Under the pieces are notes generated by a model that made no database searches, had not been told where the DNA came from, and saw nothing but the letters and a program-made list of their open reading frames with translations. Shown piece by piece: positions 30,633 through 43,151 of a DNA stretch of 64,000 nucleotides; within the stretch, counting starts at the first letter, position 1; the number at the start of each line of letters is the position of its first letter. This stretch comes from Gnetum montanum (Eukaryota > Streptophyta > Gnetopsida > Gnetales > Gnetaceae): contig MNCI01002119.1 in NCBI GenBank assembly GCA_015680685.1, positions 588,189 to 652,188 of the forward strand, read 5' to 3'. The position numbers and the translations under genes are program-made.

Positions 30633-31486
30633 TGATGAGCAACGAGTAGACCCTATGCCCAACCATACGAATCACATGCATTTACACACGATCCAATCCA
30701 ATTTCAAAGACTTCTAGGTTTTAATGTACACTAATCTAGGATGTAAATCAACTATTGTAATCATTGTCTTCCCAATTACACTTGTGAGTACAAGGGTATA
30801 GTTAAGTATAACTGAGGCATACGATTTTTATCATTTTTATGCTTTTGTGTTCTAAGTCGAATAAGAATAAAGGAAAAAGAATAAGGTAATTAATTACTAA
30901 ATTAATCTAACTAGCTAACACTTAACTAATCCTAACATAAGCATTTGTTCCCACTTTCCATACACATCCTAAACATGTATAACACTCCTGGGTTACCAAA
31001 CATTAAGCATTACTGGTATTATTAAGCATTACATGTATGCTCGAAGTGGTCGTCCTTATGTTTACTATTTAATTTATCTAAATTAACTACTTTAATTACT
31101 TAAAACATTAAATTAAAGTGCTTAAAATATTAAATGCTTACAGAAACAATTAATTTGATCCAAGTGCTGCAAGGTTTGATCAGAAAGCTCATCTTTATTG
31201 TTGCACATACTAAAGTGCTAAGGTACAACAATGCTCAAATAAAGATCTGTGCACTCTTTAACACCTAATGGGGGAACCTAGAAAATATGCTAACTTTCAA
31301 GAAGAAAAACTACTAGATATTGGCTATAACTTATGAAAGGAATGCCATAAATGTGGCAAAATATGCACATTTATAGGTGAAATAGGGTACCCTATCAATG
31401 GGTACATGTCAACAAGTCAAGACATGTGTTGACAGGATCACGTTAACAACATCCAATCAACACGACCAAACCATGATGCTTCACCA
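30633..31486 (-). repeat. 5' LTR of the host Athila-like element
   Basis: Bounded by TGATGAGC and TTCACCA (the related LTRs end in CATCA). It shares with 42352-43151 and 51364-52197 the terminal TGATGA, the CAACCATACGAAT block and AATAAAGATC-type words. A minus-strand TATA (CCTATAAAT) lies near 31370-31378. Confidence 0.8.
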
Positions 31487-32158
31487 TGTATGGTTAAGTG
31501 TAACTAAAGCATATGATTTTTATCATTTTATATTTATTATTTAAATTGCTTAAGTGCTAGAAAATAAAGTAATTAAATTTTTAATTAATCTAATAACTAA
31601 CTAATATCTTTACTAATCCTAACATAAGCATCCATTTCCATGTTTCGTACACATCCTGTACACATTGCAATGCTACTAGGTTACCAATGCTTAAAGTGTT
31701 CATGCTTATGTGCTTTAATTAAATGCTATTTAATTAATTAATTTGATGCATTAAAGTAAATTGCTCAAATAATAAGTACATTTAAAGTAAACATTAAGCT
31801 AATTCTAAATGCTGCAAGGTTTGCGAATAAAGCTCATCTTTATTGCTAATCACACCAAGGTGCTAAGGTACATTAGTGTTCAAATAAAAATTTGTATACT
31901 TTTCATTTCTGCTATAGTCACTTAGAAAATATTCTAATTTTTGAATGAATAAAATGCAAGAGCTTTGCTAGGATACTAACTATCAAATGCCATAAATGCG
32001 GCTGGTAAGTATGTATTTATAGGCAAAGATAGACATTATGTCGACAGGGTCATGTTAACACATCAGACCATGCATCGATGTGATCACGTCAATGGGATCT
32101 TGTTGACAAGATGGCATCGACGGCATCCCGTCGATGCAACCCAAGGAAGATGCTTCAT
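31487..32158 (-). repeat. Second Athila-like LTR, truncated, abutting the first
   Basis: Starts inside the LTR (TGTATGGTTAAGTGTAACTA, equivalent to 30798) and runs to CTTCATCA. The first roughly 165 bp are missing. It is followed on the right by the conserved pre-PPT word, so it is the 3' LTR of another element of the family. It carries a 24-bp inverted repeat (GCATCGACGG, four bases, CCGTCGATGC) at 32112-32135 and a minus-strand TATA near 32020. Confidence 0.75.
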
Positions 32159-32215
32159 CATACTACTACAACTGAATGAAAACTTGTCCTCAAGTGAATA
32201 AAAGGAGGAACAAGT
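32159..32215 (-). promoter_or_regulatory. Pre-PPT segment of the second Athila-like element
   Basis: On the minus strand CTTGAGGACAAG (32194-32183), a conserved word found upstream of the polypurine tract in many plant gypsy elements. The identical word is at 43185-43174 in the complete element. The tract itself is eroded (GTAGTAGTA). Confidence 0.6.
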
Positions 32216-32379
32216 TTCTTTACAAACTTTTGGGACCATATGGCATTATTAACTAACTAAATACACACAAATTAACACAAAAAATACTAAGTGCCCAAGT
32301 ATATGGATTTACAATCATGACAAAAATTTTGTGTTCATGACAACAAAATTGAACACCATACAAAATTTTATAGCACAAT

Positions 32380-35256
32380 TCCTTTGATGGCTTGAAGATA
32401 AGGAAAAAAATTAGATGGTCTCAAGCAGTGGAGGTTCCTAAGGCTCTAAATGACCTTCTCCTACTTCTGGTGTACATGGTTGTTGAAGTAATGCTTATGG
32501 CTATTTGGCTGCAATTGCAACTTCTGGTGGAAGATGAAAAGCATCTAGCAATGCTTTCATCTTCTCCTGCTTACTTCTGGGATCATACATAGTCTAGGTA
32601 GCATCATCAATATGTAGTAGTATGGGAACATTCCAAGGATAGGGCATTGCATGGAACATCTCCTTGACATTAACAAACTAGGCAGCAAATGGTTCTTTTC
32701 ATGTCGAACACTCTGAGTCCATTTTGCAACTCATGATAGTCATTCATTCTTTTGGCCAGGTTCCTTACTATTAATCTTTGATTCGTTAACTTTACCTTAA
32801 AAACCTTGAGTTTTTTGTTTGCTATTTCAAGCTTCTACTTAGTCTCTTTATGATGCTTGAGCTCTACCTCGTACAAAAGGTACAAGTTAACCATTTGTTT
32901 CTCCAACTTTGACCTCAACCTTCCAATGGTTAGCATTGTCAAGTTCTAGTAACAAAGGTTAGCAAGCTCCATGTACTTCATCATCTGCTAGATTTGTAGC
33001 TCCTTAAGGTGAATTTTAGCTTTGTTGTATTCATATTCCATCAAAGATGGATTGCCAAACATCATCTCCTTGCTGGAGTTTCTGAAGGGCCTAATTTACC
33101 TTTGCCTTTATCAGTTGGATGTGTTTCTCTTTGATTTCCTTTTGCAAGCCAACCTAGTCCCTGTAATGGTTCTCAACCCTTTCAACTTTGAGAGGCTAGC
33201 TTTTCCAAGTGACGATTTCAATGTAGACTTCTCTCGAAGGGCATGCACCTCCTTCATCAAAAGATTTTAATTTTTTGAGGCCAACTGTCTTAATTCAATG
33301 TTTACCATGGTAAGTTACCCCTATTATTGTTGGATGAATTTAGTCATATGATCTTTCTGCATTTCAACATTTTGTAGGTGATGGTTTTCCTGGGTCAGTC
33401 TCACATTCTCCTAGGGAATCTCTGATAAGTCCTTTTTAATGTTAAACATAGTTGCATCTACTAAGGACTAATTGAAGATTGCCAACTCTTTTGCATACTC
33501 AACCTCTTGGAGTTTTTCCTAAAGCTATTGGAAAGCTTCATCATTTGAGACTTCTTTGCTAAGTATGGTGGGATTGGTGAGGTGGGCTCTAAGTTCAACA
33601 ACTTTTGTAGCCAAGCATTAATTCTTGGCTCAAGCTATTTTAAGTTGAGCATTGGCAATGAGGACCTTGCCCTTAGCCTCAAGTAGCTTTAATTGGTTTG
33701 CTAACATGGTTTTTGGGATATCAAAGATATCCAAAATTAGTTGCCTAATTCCTACCAATTGGTCCAGCAACTCCTTATATTGGGTTACGCTAAATCTCTG
33801 ACTTTCAGCTCTTGTGAACACTTGCACATCTCTAACTGCAACAACATCTGGTACAAATGTCATAGGAGGATTGAGTGCATCATCCACTTTGTTAACAACC
33901 ACCTTTGCTATCATTTCCTTACCTTGGTTCTGTATCACTAGAACAATTGTTCCCTCACCCTTCTCCAAGTTCATTAAGAAGATAGTGGCATTCCTAGAGA
34001 TTCCTAGGAATTGCTGATGTTAAGAGAGGGACACTGTTACCTCTTGGATGCTAGGATTTGATCTTCCAAGCACTTGCATTCTTTTGGCAAAAAAAATTAA
34101 CGCCTAACCCTCCATCTTGTTGATGGATCATGCAACCTCGTTGAGATGGCTCAATGTTGGTTTGTAGAGAGAGGGTTTACCATCACTCTGTCTTACCTGC
34201 TATTTCTATAGAAGTTTCTCACGGAGTTCATGCATCTGCTTAATGGTATCATAAGACTTTGACATTGATTGTTCATGAGTGGGTGGTGGTGGCAACTATT
34301 CCTCTTTAATTACCTTAGCAAGAACTTTGTTTTTTGTCATTTCCACCCCAAGAGGTGGAAAGAGCATGTCTTATGGCATTGTTGAAATAGCAAGCTATTC
34401 CTCCTCTTCTACATAATTTCCATATGATACATGGGAAGGGGAGTGCCTTCCTCCCTCATTCATTTTCTTTAAAATGCTTCTTCATCTTAGGATAGATTAG
34501 CTGAGGGGGGTTGATTGAAAATATTTTTCTTAGAGTAGTGCATGCATGGGGAAAAAAGGTTTTTCTCTTATTAGGCCTCACCATTAGATTGAGGTGGTAG
34601 GCCACCATCTTAAAGTATGCATGCTCTACCATTGCCAGTGCATCAAACTCCTTATAGCCAACACTATAGCACTACTAGACCCATTATTTTTTGACCTTTG
34701 GGTGCACTTGCATTAAAATCTTTGCCAAGGTTGTCCTAGTTTCTAGCAACCCAAGGGCCTCAAAAATGACCTTCACTAAGCAAAAAAAAAATGTTCTTTA
34801 TTTTCACTATGGCATCACCCTACCTATTATTCCAAGAGAGGTAGGTTTCTCCCATGTACCATTCTTTACTGGAAGTAAGAATGGGCCACATGGGAAAGTT
34901 TGAAGTTAAACTTTAACATCTTTTGAGGCAAAGTCTAGGAAAGATCCAAAGCTTAGTTGAAGAAGAACTATTTTTTGAATCTCCTAGGACTCGATTTTTC
35001 TCAAGCAAGCCTTTGTTAGGATGACCTCAAGGTTTGGTCTAGGTCCGAATGTCTCATCTTAGTGGGACTACTCAATTTCAACTTCCAAAATCTAATGAAC
35101 AGATTCAACTTCAGGGTCATCTTGAAGTGGTCCCATTGCATGCATCTCATTTACCTACTCCTAGGGCTACTTTTGTTGGTCCATTCCAATTCTAGGTTGC
35201 TTGTCCCTTTGTTGGGAAAATCCTCCCTCCTTTGAGTGCTTTGGTCTTGGTTCCAT
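32380..35256 (-). pseudogene. Decayed coiled-coil ORF upstream of a 3' LTR
   Basis: A minus-strand reading of about 950 codons can be followed from MEPRPKHSKEGGFSQQRDKQ (35256) to about 32380, with many stops and frame changes. The best open part, 33974-33630, has EGTIVLVIQNQGKEMIAKVV ... QYKELLDQLVGIRQLILDIF. Further on it is Leu/Glu/Lys/Gln-rich with heptad-like spacing (ENVRLTQENHHLQNVEMQKD; KSTLKSSLGKASLSKLKG). No RT, integrase or gag motif is present. It sits between the right-hand interior and the 3' LTR, the place where Athila-type elements may carry an envelope-like ORF, but I see no signal peptide or membrane segment. I do not recognise the family. Confidence 0.55.
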
Positions 35257-37014
35257 CTATAATCACAACATGACCAAGGATTACAATTTGGTGTATAACT
35301 TTATAACATTTGGGTACCTTATCTCTTGAATTAGTTACACTTGGCTAAGTTTCAATCATGATGGATTAATCATTTTAATATTATTGTATTATTATTTTAT
35401 TTTAATGTCTACCAGAGTTTGTTGGGAAGGTTTAACTCTCATAAATTATGATTTTAGTGTTATTTTATTGGTTAAACTTTGTGGGAGTTAAAAAAATTTC
35501 CAAAAAAAAAATTGATCTCATTTGTTAGATTCACTTTCTAGACCTAGTATACCTAGAGAGTTAAAGTTTATAGAATTTAACAAGATTGCTTAGTAAATGC
35601 TAGTGATTTGTATGGTTGGGTGTAGGAACTATTGGCTACTCATCATTAAAAATTTGTTGTCAAAAACCTAAGGTTTGTAGCCCCCATGACATAAAGCTCA
35701 CCTCCAGTAGCTAGAGGAATGAAGAATGAGGTGAATTAGACAAGCGGTGTGAAAGTTGTAGGTTCTAGGCTCTGAAAACTGCAAAAACTTCTTCACCATT
35801 TTGAAGTAAATGACAAAAAATTTTAAAGTGTTATGTTATATTTATAGGTTTTTGTGGTTGCATCAACATGAGTGACTTTGTCGATGGGATCCCATCGATG
35901 CAGCCAAAAGACAATTTTTGTACTTTGAAAATTAGGCCAAAAACAAAGAGTTTTTACATAAAGTTAGAGTCCTAAAGATCCAGAAAGGCCATCAACATGA
36001 AGAAATGCTTGAAGAGGACTAGATAGTTCATAAAAAAAGAGTTTTTATGAGGATAATTATTGGAAAGACTTAAAAAGGAGTCAAAACTAGGCACAACTAA
36101 TGTGGAGCATGAAAGATTTGAATGCAAAAATGTCTAAGGATAAGGAACTTAAATAGTCCAATCAAGAGGTATGCAAGTGGGTCCTCCCCATAGCAGGCTC
36201 ATACCTTTAATGCCCTTGCATGCCCTCAAACCGAGGAGTCCATGGACCCCATGGGTGATTAATGGTTGTCGAAATTTAAGGACTAAATCTTGTAAGAGAC
36301 TACCTAAGAATTTTGACACTTCAAACTAAGACACTACATAAAACATGAAAAACTAGCAGTTAGATGAGTTATTGGAAGCATAGATGGATGAGAGAGAGTG
36401 GAATGGAATCCCGTATCATGGTCACATGAAGTCCCTTTTGGATATGGTGATTAATATGACCTGATAACATCCCTCCTTAGTCCAAATTAAAACCAATCAC
36501 ATTTAATGACTTCGCATTAGCACTCCATGTCTAGCCCATCCCCTCAAGGCACAAGAATATCCACATAGATCAATCATCATTCCTAAAAGACAAGAAAAGA
36601 GACGTGGGAAGTGAGATGGACCTTATTTAGAGGGGACCTTTAAGTGTGGATCAGGTGCCACATGGTAGTGTTGTAGGTGAGACTACGAGAAAAATTCAAA
36701 AAAATTTCTAAGTCCAAAGGTGATCAGAAAAAGTTCAAAAATTTTCTAACTCTAGCTGCTATGCTCCCCTCTTATTATGTGCAGGATGCGTAACTCAGTA
36801 GTTAGAAAAAATCTTGCAAAACTGGTGTCCCATGCTAGCTATGCTCTAGAGCATAGCAGGGGCACTGGGAGCGTAGTACAATACTTAAAAAAAATTTGCA
36901 AAAGGTGTCATCATTCTAGCACTTAGAAAAAATTTGGGCAAAGTTCTGCCATTTTAACACTTAGCCAAATTTGTAGTTGAGATGTTAGAGCCCGAAATTT
37001 TTGTAGTGTTTCAA
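35257..37014 (-). other. Non-coding segment with TATA and 18-bp palindrome
   Basis: No gene. A minus-strand TATA (CTATAAATA, 35847-35839) lies 583 bp upstream of the coiled-coil ORF start. It is followed at 35881-35898 by the perfect palindrome TCGATGGGATCCCATCGA. 36110-36640 is related to 43900-44400 in the complete element (shared TGGGTCCTCCCC, GCAGGCTCAT and AAGTCCCTT words). 36770-36870 has GCTATGCTC/GAGCATAGC inverted words. Confidence 0.5.
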
Positions 37015-38721
37015 GAGGTAGGGACTAAGAAGAATCCAAATGCTTAGTATTCCCACAGTTTATAGTTTTTATTTACAAAGTTTGTGAAATTTGCCCTAAA
37101 TAGTATGCCAATAAGGCTGCCTATTTAAAATAGGATCGTTATATACTAGGAATGTATTTTTTTTATTAATTTTTTTTTAAAAAAATTAACATTATATTTA
37201 TTCTTAACTTTACACTAATAAAATTCTAAATTTAAATTCTCACTCTAAGTAATTAAAAACTTAAAAAAACATAGTAGCATTTTCTTTTACTAATTTAAAT
37301 CTGATTTGTATCCCAATTTGCACCCATTTGGACAATTGAATTTCTAAAACTTAGTGACAATATTACAATGTTGTTGTTATTTGAAAAAAGGAAATTCAGG
37401 TGGTTGGTAAAATTACGCATTATGCACAGTAATTATTGTGTTTGTAGGTGTAGGATCATTAATAAACCATAAACCTAAATATGAAATTGGTTGTTACTCA
37501 AACTGCATTATCCATACATGGGCATTGCAGGAAAGTTATGGGAGTTACGTGACAGATCATGGGCATAACAAAATAAGACTAGGAATGTTACGTGCATTCA
37601 TTGTAGGGATGTTAACAGCATAGTGCAAATCATGATGGTCGTAGCTGTAGTTATGGGCAGTTATGGTGGTAGCAGTAGTGGAGAGGTGGTAGAAATTTCA
37701 TAAGTAATGGTGTTACAATTACATCCACACGATGGGTGGTGGTGCAATTGAGTTATGTTGGACATGGCTATAAAGCAGGAACTCTGTAGGCAAAAATCAT
37801 TAGACCCCAAAGGCCAACCCCTAGAAAAATGAGCAGTGATAGTCTTTCCCTCTACATGAGAGACAACATCAACAAGGAGGAGGGGGCTCCGAAATTAAGG
37901 GCTCTTTCTTTTTTCGTAGGTCTTTTCTCTTTTCTATCAGCAGGGTAGATGCAGCTCAAAGGAGGCAGTCTCTTTCTATTCTTTTTGGTAGAAAACCAGC
38001 AACCGGTAGTTTTCTTTCTCTTTGCTTGCCCTAGTGGGCAACCTTCTCTCCTCCCTAGGTCATTGGTAGCATGCGTAACATAGTGCAAGCACGACAGCAA
38101 GGAAAAATTCCTCTCTCTACACCATTGGCAAGCACGACAGCTACATTAGTAGTGGCAGGAAGGTTCTATAATTTTGTTTTAGACATGAAGCTATAGATGA
38201 TAGTAGACTAATGATGACACGATCTTCCCTCTTCTCTCGTCTACAATATTTTTTCCTTCCCTTACTCTCTCAGCCACATAACAGCAACAGTGAACAGCAA
38301 GGATAGATTTCTCTCTCTCTTGCTATGGTGTTGTAGCAGTAGAAAATAGCAAGAGTGCACACCAAGTGGAAATGTAGGATCTAGCCTCTTCTCTCTCCTT
38401 CTTTCACGATGATCGTAGTTTTCCTACCTAGTAAGGAGCCCCACTGAGAGCGACAGATTAGCAGCAACAAGACCAAGGGAAAATTTATTCATTTTAGTTA
38501 CCTATTGTATTCTTGAATTTCAAAAAATAGTTTGTTTTAAATTTGAATGCATTCTAATTAAATTTCAATTTTAAATTTACTATTTTAAAAGGTCATGTAG
38601 CCTTTTGCAGCTGAGACTATTTTTAAGTTTCCATACCTATACAGGAGGTACCCTAGACAATAGTCTACTAAAACGAGTTTTCTTTCCTAGTGTTGGTGCA
38701 TCCAAATTTTATGCATCAACA
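37015..38721 (+). repeat. Repeat copy A (truncated relative of the MYB-flanking repeat)
   Basis: Collinear with 53415-55229: GGACTAAGA...CAAATGCTT at the left, GTTACTCAAACTGCATTATCC in the middle, and an end in AAATTTTATGCATCAACA. It lacks the first 1.1 kb of the unit. The terminal CAACA suggests an LTR end. ORFs inside are chance. Confidence 0.75.
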
Positions 38722-39326
38722 CCTTTTTGATGTTAGAAGGAGGACCTTTCTTTCACCTTTTTTTTATCAAATCTTCTTGCCATTTTCTTGTGGCTATTTC
38801 ATTTTCTGATCCTGTCTTGAAACTTGTTGAATTTTTAAAAAAAAAAACCTTTGTCTTCAAACCCTTTATTTTTTACCTTTTTTATGCTTCCAATTTTCTT
38901 AAAATTGCAGTTATCAAAACCTTGTTTTTAACCCTCATTTCAAGTTCTTTTTTTTTTATATTTGTGTTTTGGCAATCCTTACTTAAGTCCCAACCTTAGT
39001 AAGGTGGTGTTATTACTCATTAAATTTTAATTTTATTTTTCTAAATTTTTTTATTTTACTATTTTTCTTTTTTTAATTTTTTTTAAATTTTGCAATTTCA
39101 TGCATTTATTTTTCTCTTAAAAAAATATTTTCTTTCAAAACTAACATATTTTAGTATTTTTTTTGTCAAAAAAATATTATGTAATATTTTCTTTCCTTTT
39201 TACTTAATCTCATAGTTTTATTTTAACATATTTTATATTTTTTATTTTATGAGCGAACTCTCCTTTACCCTTAACCGACCAATCACCTGTCTCTTCACAA
39301 TAAGGAAATGACAAGCTTTATGTTTT
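38722..39326. other. AT-rich spacer
   Basis: Long T and A runs, no gene and no recognisable repeat boundary; probably the leader or LTR of the gag remnant that follows. Confidence 0.4.
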
Positions 39327-40470
39327 TTGAGTTCTAATTCTAGGAGAACTTGGACTAGGATGGTAGCCCATCAACCTCCATCTCCCTTGGTGAGTAATTC
39401 CTTTAACTTTACTAACCACCATGACATCCTGAAATCCTTCCAGAACATAAACTTGTTCTTTGATCCCACAACCCCTACGAGTGATGCCCGCCAACACATA
39501 CAATGTTTCGAAACCTTGTTAGGGATCCACAACATTGTATAAAATCATGTGGCATGTAGGGTGTTTCTGACAACATTCAGAACTAAAGCAACCCAATGGT
39601 TCTTGATGCTCCCTAATGCCTCCATTCACTCATGGCAGGAGTTCAAAAATAGGTTTTTCATTCAATTTAACAAATTCACAAGCCCTATAATTGCATCAAG
39701 TAACTTCACAAGTTTAAGAAAATTACTTGGGGAAAATGTTAGGGATTACAACCTTAGATTCCTTCATCAGCTTGCCTATGTGCCAAATGACATGCATTCA
39801 CAACCTGAGGGTATCCTCAACTTTTACTTATCTATCATTAAGCCATTCTTTGCCTATGCCATAAAATCTAATCCCAATATAACAGAAATATAGGGAGTAA
39901 TGGCTAAAGCCATGGAGTTAGAGAACAAATTACCCTTATGAATAGCATCCAAACCCAATTTGGGATGATAAGCATTACCAATCCTATGCAATCTAACCCT
40001 CTACCTCTACCAACTTTCTTAATGATCAACACTATGTTCCAAACTCCTTTCCCCTTTCAAATGACTCAACCTGCAAATAGTTGTTTTCAAGGTCCCACAT
40101 CTTCTTCATTCCTACCATCTAACACTGGTTTGAATGATAACCAATCGATGCCTTAATCCAATCAATTGTAAACCCAAATGGGATATCCAACCCTATTGGA
40201 CCTACAACTCAAACTCAAGATCAAATGACCCATATATTAACTTCACTTCAAAAGCTTTCTAATGAAGTAGTTGAATTAAAGAAAAGCAACAACAAGGGTC
40301 CTATACAACCAGAAAAGCCAAATTCATCAGCCAATGATGATTATTATTGTCTCCATAACATGAGAAAACATTCTAAGAGGACTTGTCCTCAACTCTTAGC
40401 ATTATATGGCGACCATACCCAAGGTCAAAAAAATGAGAAACCCCCTATTATGATCCTAATTACCCCATGA
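39327..40470 (+). pseudogene. Ty3/gypsy gag remnant (a further family)
   Basis: Plus-strand frame with few stops. 39327-39893 holds a Retrotrans_gag core: VFLTTFRTKATQWFLMLPNA, SIHSWQEFKNRFFIQFNKF, then NVRDYNLRFLHQLAYVPNDM. 39938-40156 is Pro/Gln/Phe-rich. 40225-40470 has YYCLHNMRKHSKRTCPQLLA, which keeps a Cys/His pattern like a zinc knuckle. It differs from both the Tat and the Athila-like gags in the window. Confidence 0.8.
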
Positions 40471-41850
40471 AACTAAGAATGAGGAAGTTCCTTCATTTGA
40501 ACAAGTCATGGTAAGCGACCCCAACCCACATAATGCTTACTACCGTAGACTTAGCAACATTGTGAACAATACACAACAAGAACCTACGAATGATCCTTAT
40601 ACTCCTTCAAACAAAAGAACTCCTAGTCAAAAAAATGCAATTACTTAGACCGAGTCATCCCAAGTAAACACCCCACAATGACCAAATCATCCTTCCATAC
40701 TTAGAAGAACTCCACCTCAACAAGAATCCAAAGATGAACACAAGACTTATGATTTGGTTAAGGATTTGAAGAAAATAAAAGCTAACATTTTAATGTATGA
40801 CCTATTACATTTTGATGAAATGAAAGATGTGATCCAAGAGATAGACCGAAAAATAATAAAGAAAAGTTCCTAATCTCCGAAAGGCAAGTTCACTTCGTAG
40901 AAAGCCATAATGCATTATCAATACAAAACTCCAACAATTCTATGATGAGCAAGAAAGAGCAACCTCTTTTCCTAACAACTCTGATTATTTTAGGAAAGAA
41001 TCTTCATAATTGTTTTATGGATTTTGGAGCAACTATTAGTGTCATGCCACTTAAGGTATGTAAGACTTTAGGAGAACAAATGATACCATAAATGAAAAGT
41101 ATAACACAACTCGATGGATCTAACATACCTATTATAGGATCATTAAAAGGAATGAAAGTGCAACTTAAACAATACCCTATGTTTACATGTTACATAGATA
41201 TCTTAGTAGTTGACATGTCGTCCACTTATGGTGTGCTCTTATCTAGGAATTTTGGAGCTAAGTTTGGGGGCTTCTTTAGGTCAAATTTCTTGGAATTGTT
41301 AATCCATATTAAAGGAAAATTTGAATACATGGTCATACCAAGAGAGCCTTTTTACAAACGAGTAGTTACAACCTTTGATTAGCAAAATCAATCTTTGGAA
41401 AATTGAAACACTAATCTTTATGTTGGAGTTATTAAGGTTGAGCATGGCAAACATGTTATAAATGACCATGTAAGTGAAACTACAAAAATAAATCCTATCT
41501 CTCATACAAATTCCACCCAATCCTATCAAACTTCTAGAGAAGGTGAACAAATATTTGAAGATAGCTTGCCTTATCATCAACATGATGGATTTCTTCTAGA
41601 TGACCCACCACCTTTAAGGGAGGACAAAGATACAAATGAGATTCCAACCATCAAAACATTAGAAGTTGTGCTAGATTTTGATGATGACATATCCATGGAA
41701 CATGTTCCTAGAGAGGCTATATTTGATGGCTCAGCAAGACTTAGACCTACTAAACCTAAGATTGAAACTTGGATGAAAGATGAACTTATAGAATCTAAAA
41801 TTATTCATCTTACGAAACATCCAAATTTAGTACTTGATAGAAAATGAACA
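40471..41850 (+). pseudogene. Ty3/gypsy protease remnant
   Basis: Plus strand. The linker contains LVKDLKKIKANILMYDLLHF. The protease reads NCFMDFGATISVMPLKVCKT (active-site Asp-Ser-Gly altered to Asp-Phe-Gly), then TCYIDILVVDMSSTYGVLLS. 41566-41847 is an acidic linker of the kind found between protease and RT (EIPTIKTLEVVLDFDDDISM). RT does not follow: at about 41850 the sequence passes directly into the end of an integrase. Confidence 0.8.
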
Positions 41851-42170
41851 AACAAGTTAAAATTATGTCTTGATCATAATTATCGAGAAATTATTAAACG
41901 ATATCTTGACAAGAAGTATCTTGGTGAAGTCTTTAAGATAGGAAACCTAGTCCCAGAAAGAGATAGAACATTTGACTAAGAAAATATTCAAGGTAATTTC
42001 TTTTCTATGTGTTCAAGCCCATTCTGAGTTAAAGATGCCATTGGCTCTAATGTATACAAAATTGTTGATGTGCAAGAACATAGGTTACATAGGAATTTTA
42101 ATGCATTTCATTTGAGGCATTTCTACTCAATTACCCCACATGGACACTTGGTAGATTCTTAGTTGAATAT
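41851..42170 (+). pseudogene. Integrase C-terminal remnant
   Basis: Readable pieces are VFKIGNLVPERDRTFD, then VKDAIGSNVYKIVDVQEHRL and HRNFNAFHLRHFYS, the C-terminal tail of a plant gypsy integrase. RT, RNase H and the integrase core are missing, so the element carries a large internal deletion. Confidence 0.6.
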
Positions 42171-42351
42171 TTTCTTCCCCTTCACCATGCATTTCATTTG
42201 TATATAGTTTCATTTGCATATTTTCTTTTTATTTCTTTGCATCTTATTGGTTTTGGTTTTTGCTTTTCATATGATTTTGATAATCATTATGATTTTTTGA
42301 GTTACTAGGCGTTGGATCATCAAAGCACCATTGGAAAATAATGTTAGTAAT

Positions 42352-43151
42352 TGATGAGCGGCGAGATATCCCTACGCTCAACCATACGAATACAAGCATA
42401 CATGCACAATCCAGTTGAATTCCAAGGACGAAGTGCTTATGCACCTTTACAAAACCCGGATGGGTTACTCAATCATTATCTTCCCAAGCTTACTTGTATA
42501 GCACATTTGTATGGTTAAGTAAACTTGAGGTATATGATTTTTATATATATTTTTATGTTTTTTGTACTGGTGCTACAAAGGGAGAAGTGAACTAATTAAG
42601 TAACCAATTTAATTTAACTAATCATCTATGCTCTAACTAGTCCTAACACCAACATCCGTTCCCACTTGCCGTACACATCTTGAACCAATGCAACACTACT
42701 GGGATTACCAAATGCTAATCGTTGCTGGGTTACCAAGTGTTCCACACATGCTCGAAGTGGTTGTATTGAGTGTGCTTACTTGGGGAAGTTAACAAGGGAA
42801 CAGAGAGAACATTAATTAACTAAGAAAATCATTAAATAATTGTAAATAACATTAAATAAGTGATTCTAAATATTGCAAGGTTTATCACAAAATTTGTCTT
42901 TATTTCTGGTCATAAGGTGTGCTCAAGTATACAATGCTCGAATAAAGATCTATTCGCTTTATGACTCCTACTATGGGCACTCAGAAATAATTTTAACTTT
43001 GAGAAGGGAAAAAGGCAAGAGTTCGGGTAAGGGACTAAGACTAATTAACCAACTATCTCCAACCAAGTACGCCTACCTCTTATTTATAGGTGATAAGATA
43101 GGCCCCGATATTGGATGTTCGATATCGTGAATGCGATATCGCAGCTCATCA
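42352..43151 (-). repeat. 3' LTR of the Athila-like element
   Basis: Collinear with 51364-52197. TATA on the minus strand at 43089-43081 (CTATAAATA), with CGATATCG-type palindromes between it and the LTR start at 43105-43145. Confidence 0.93.
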
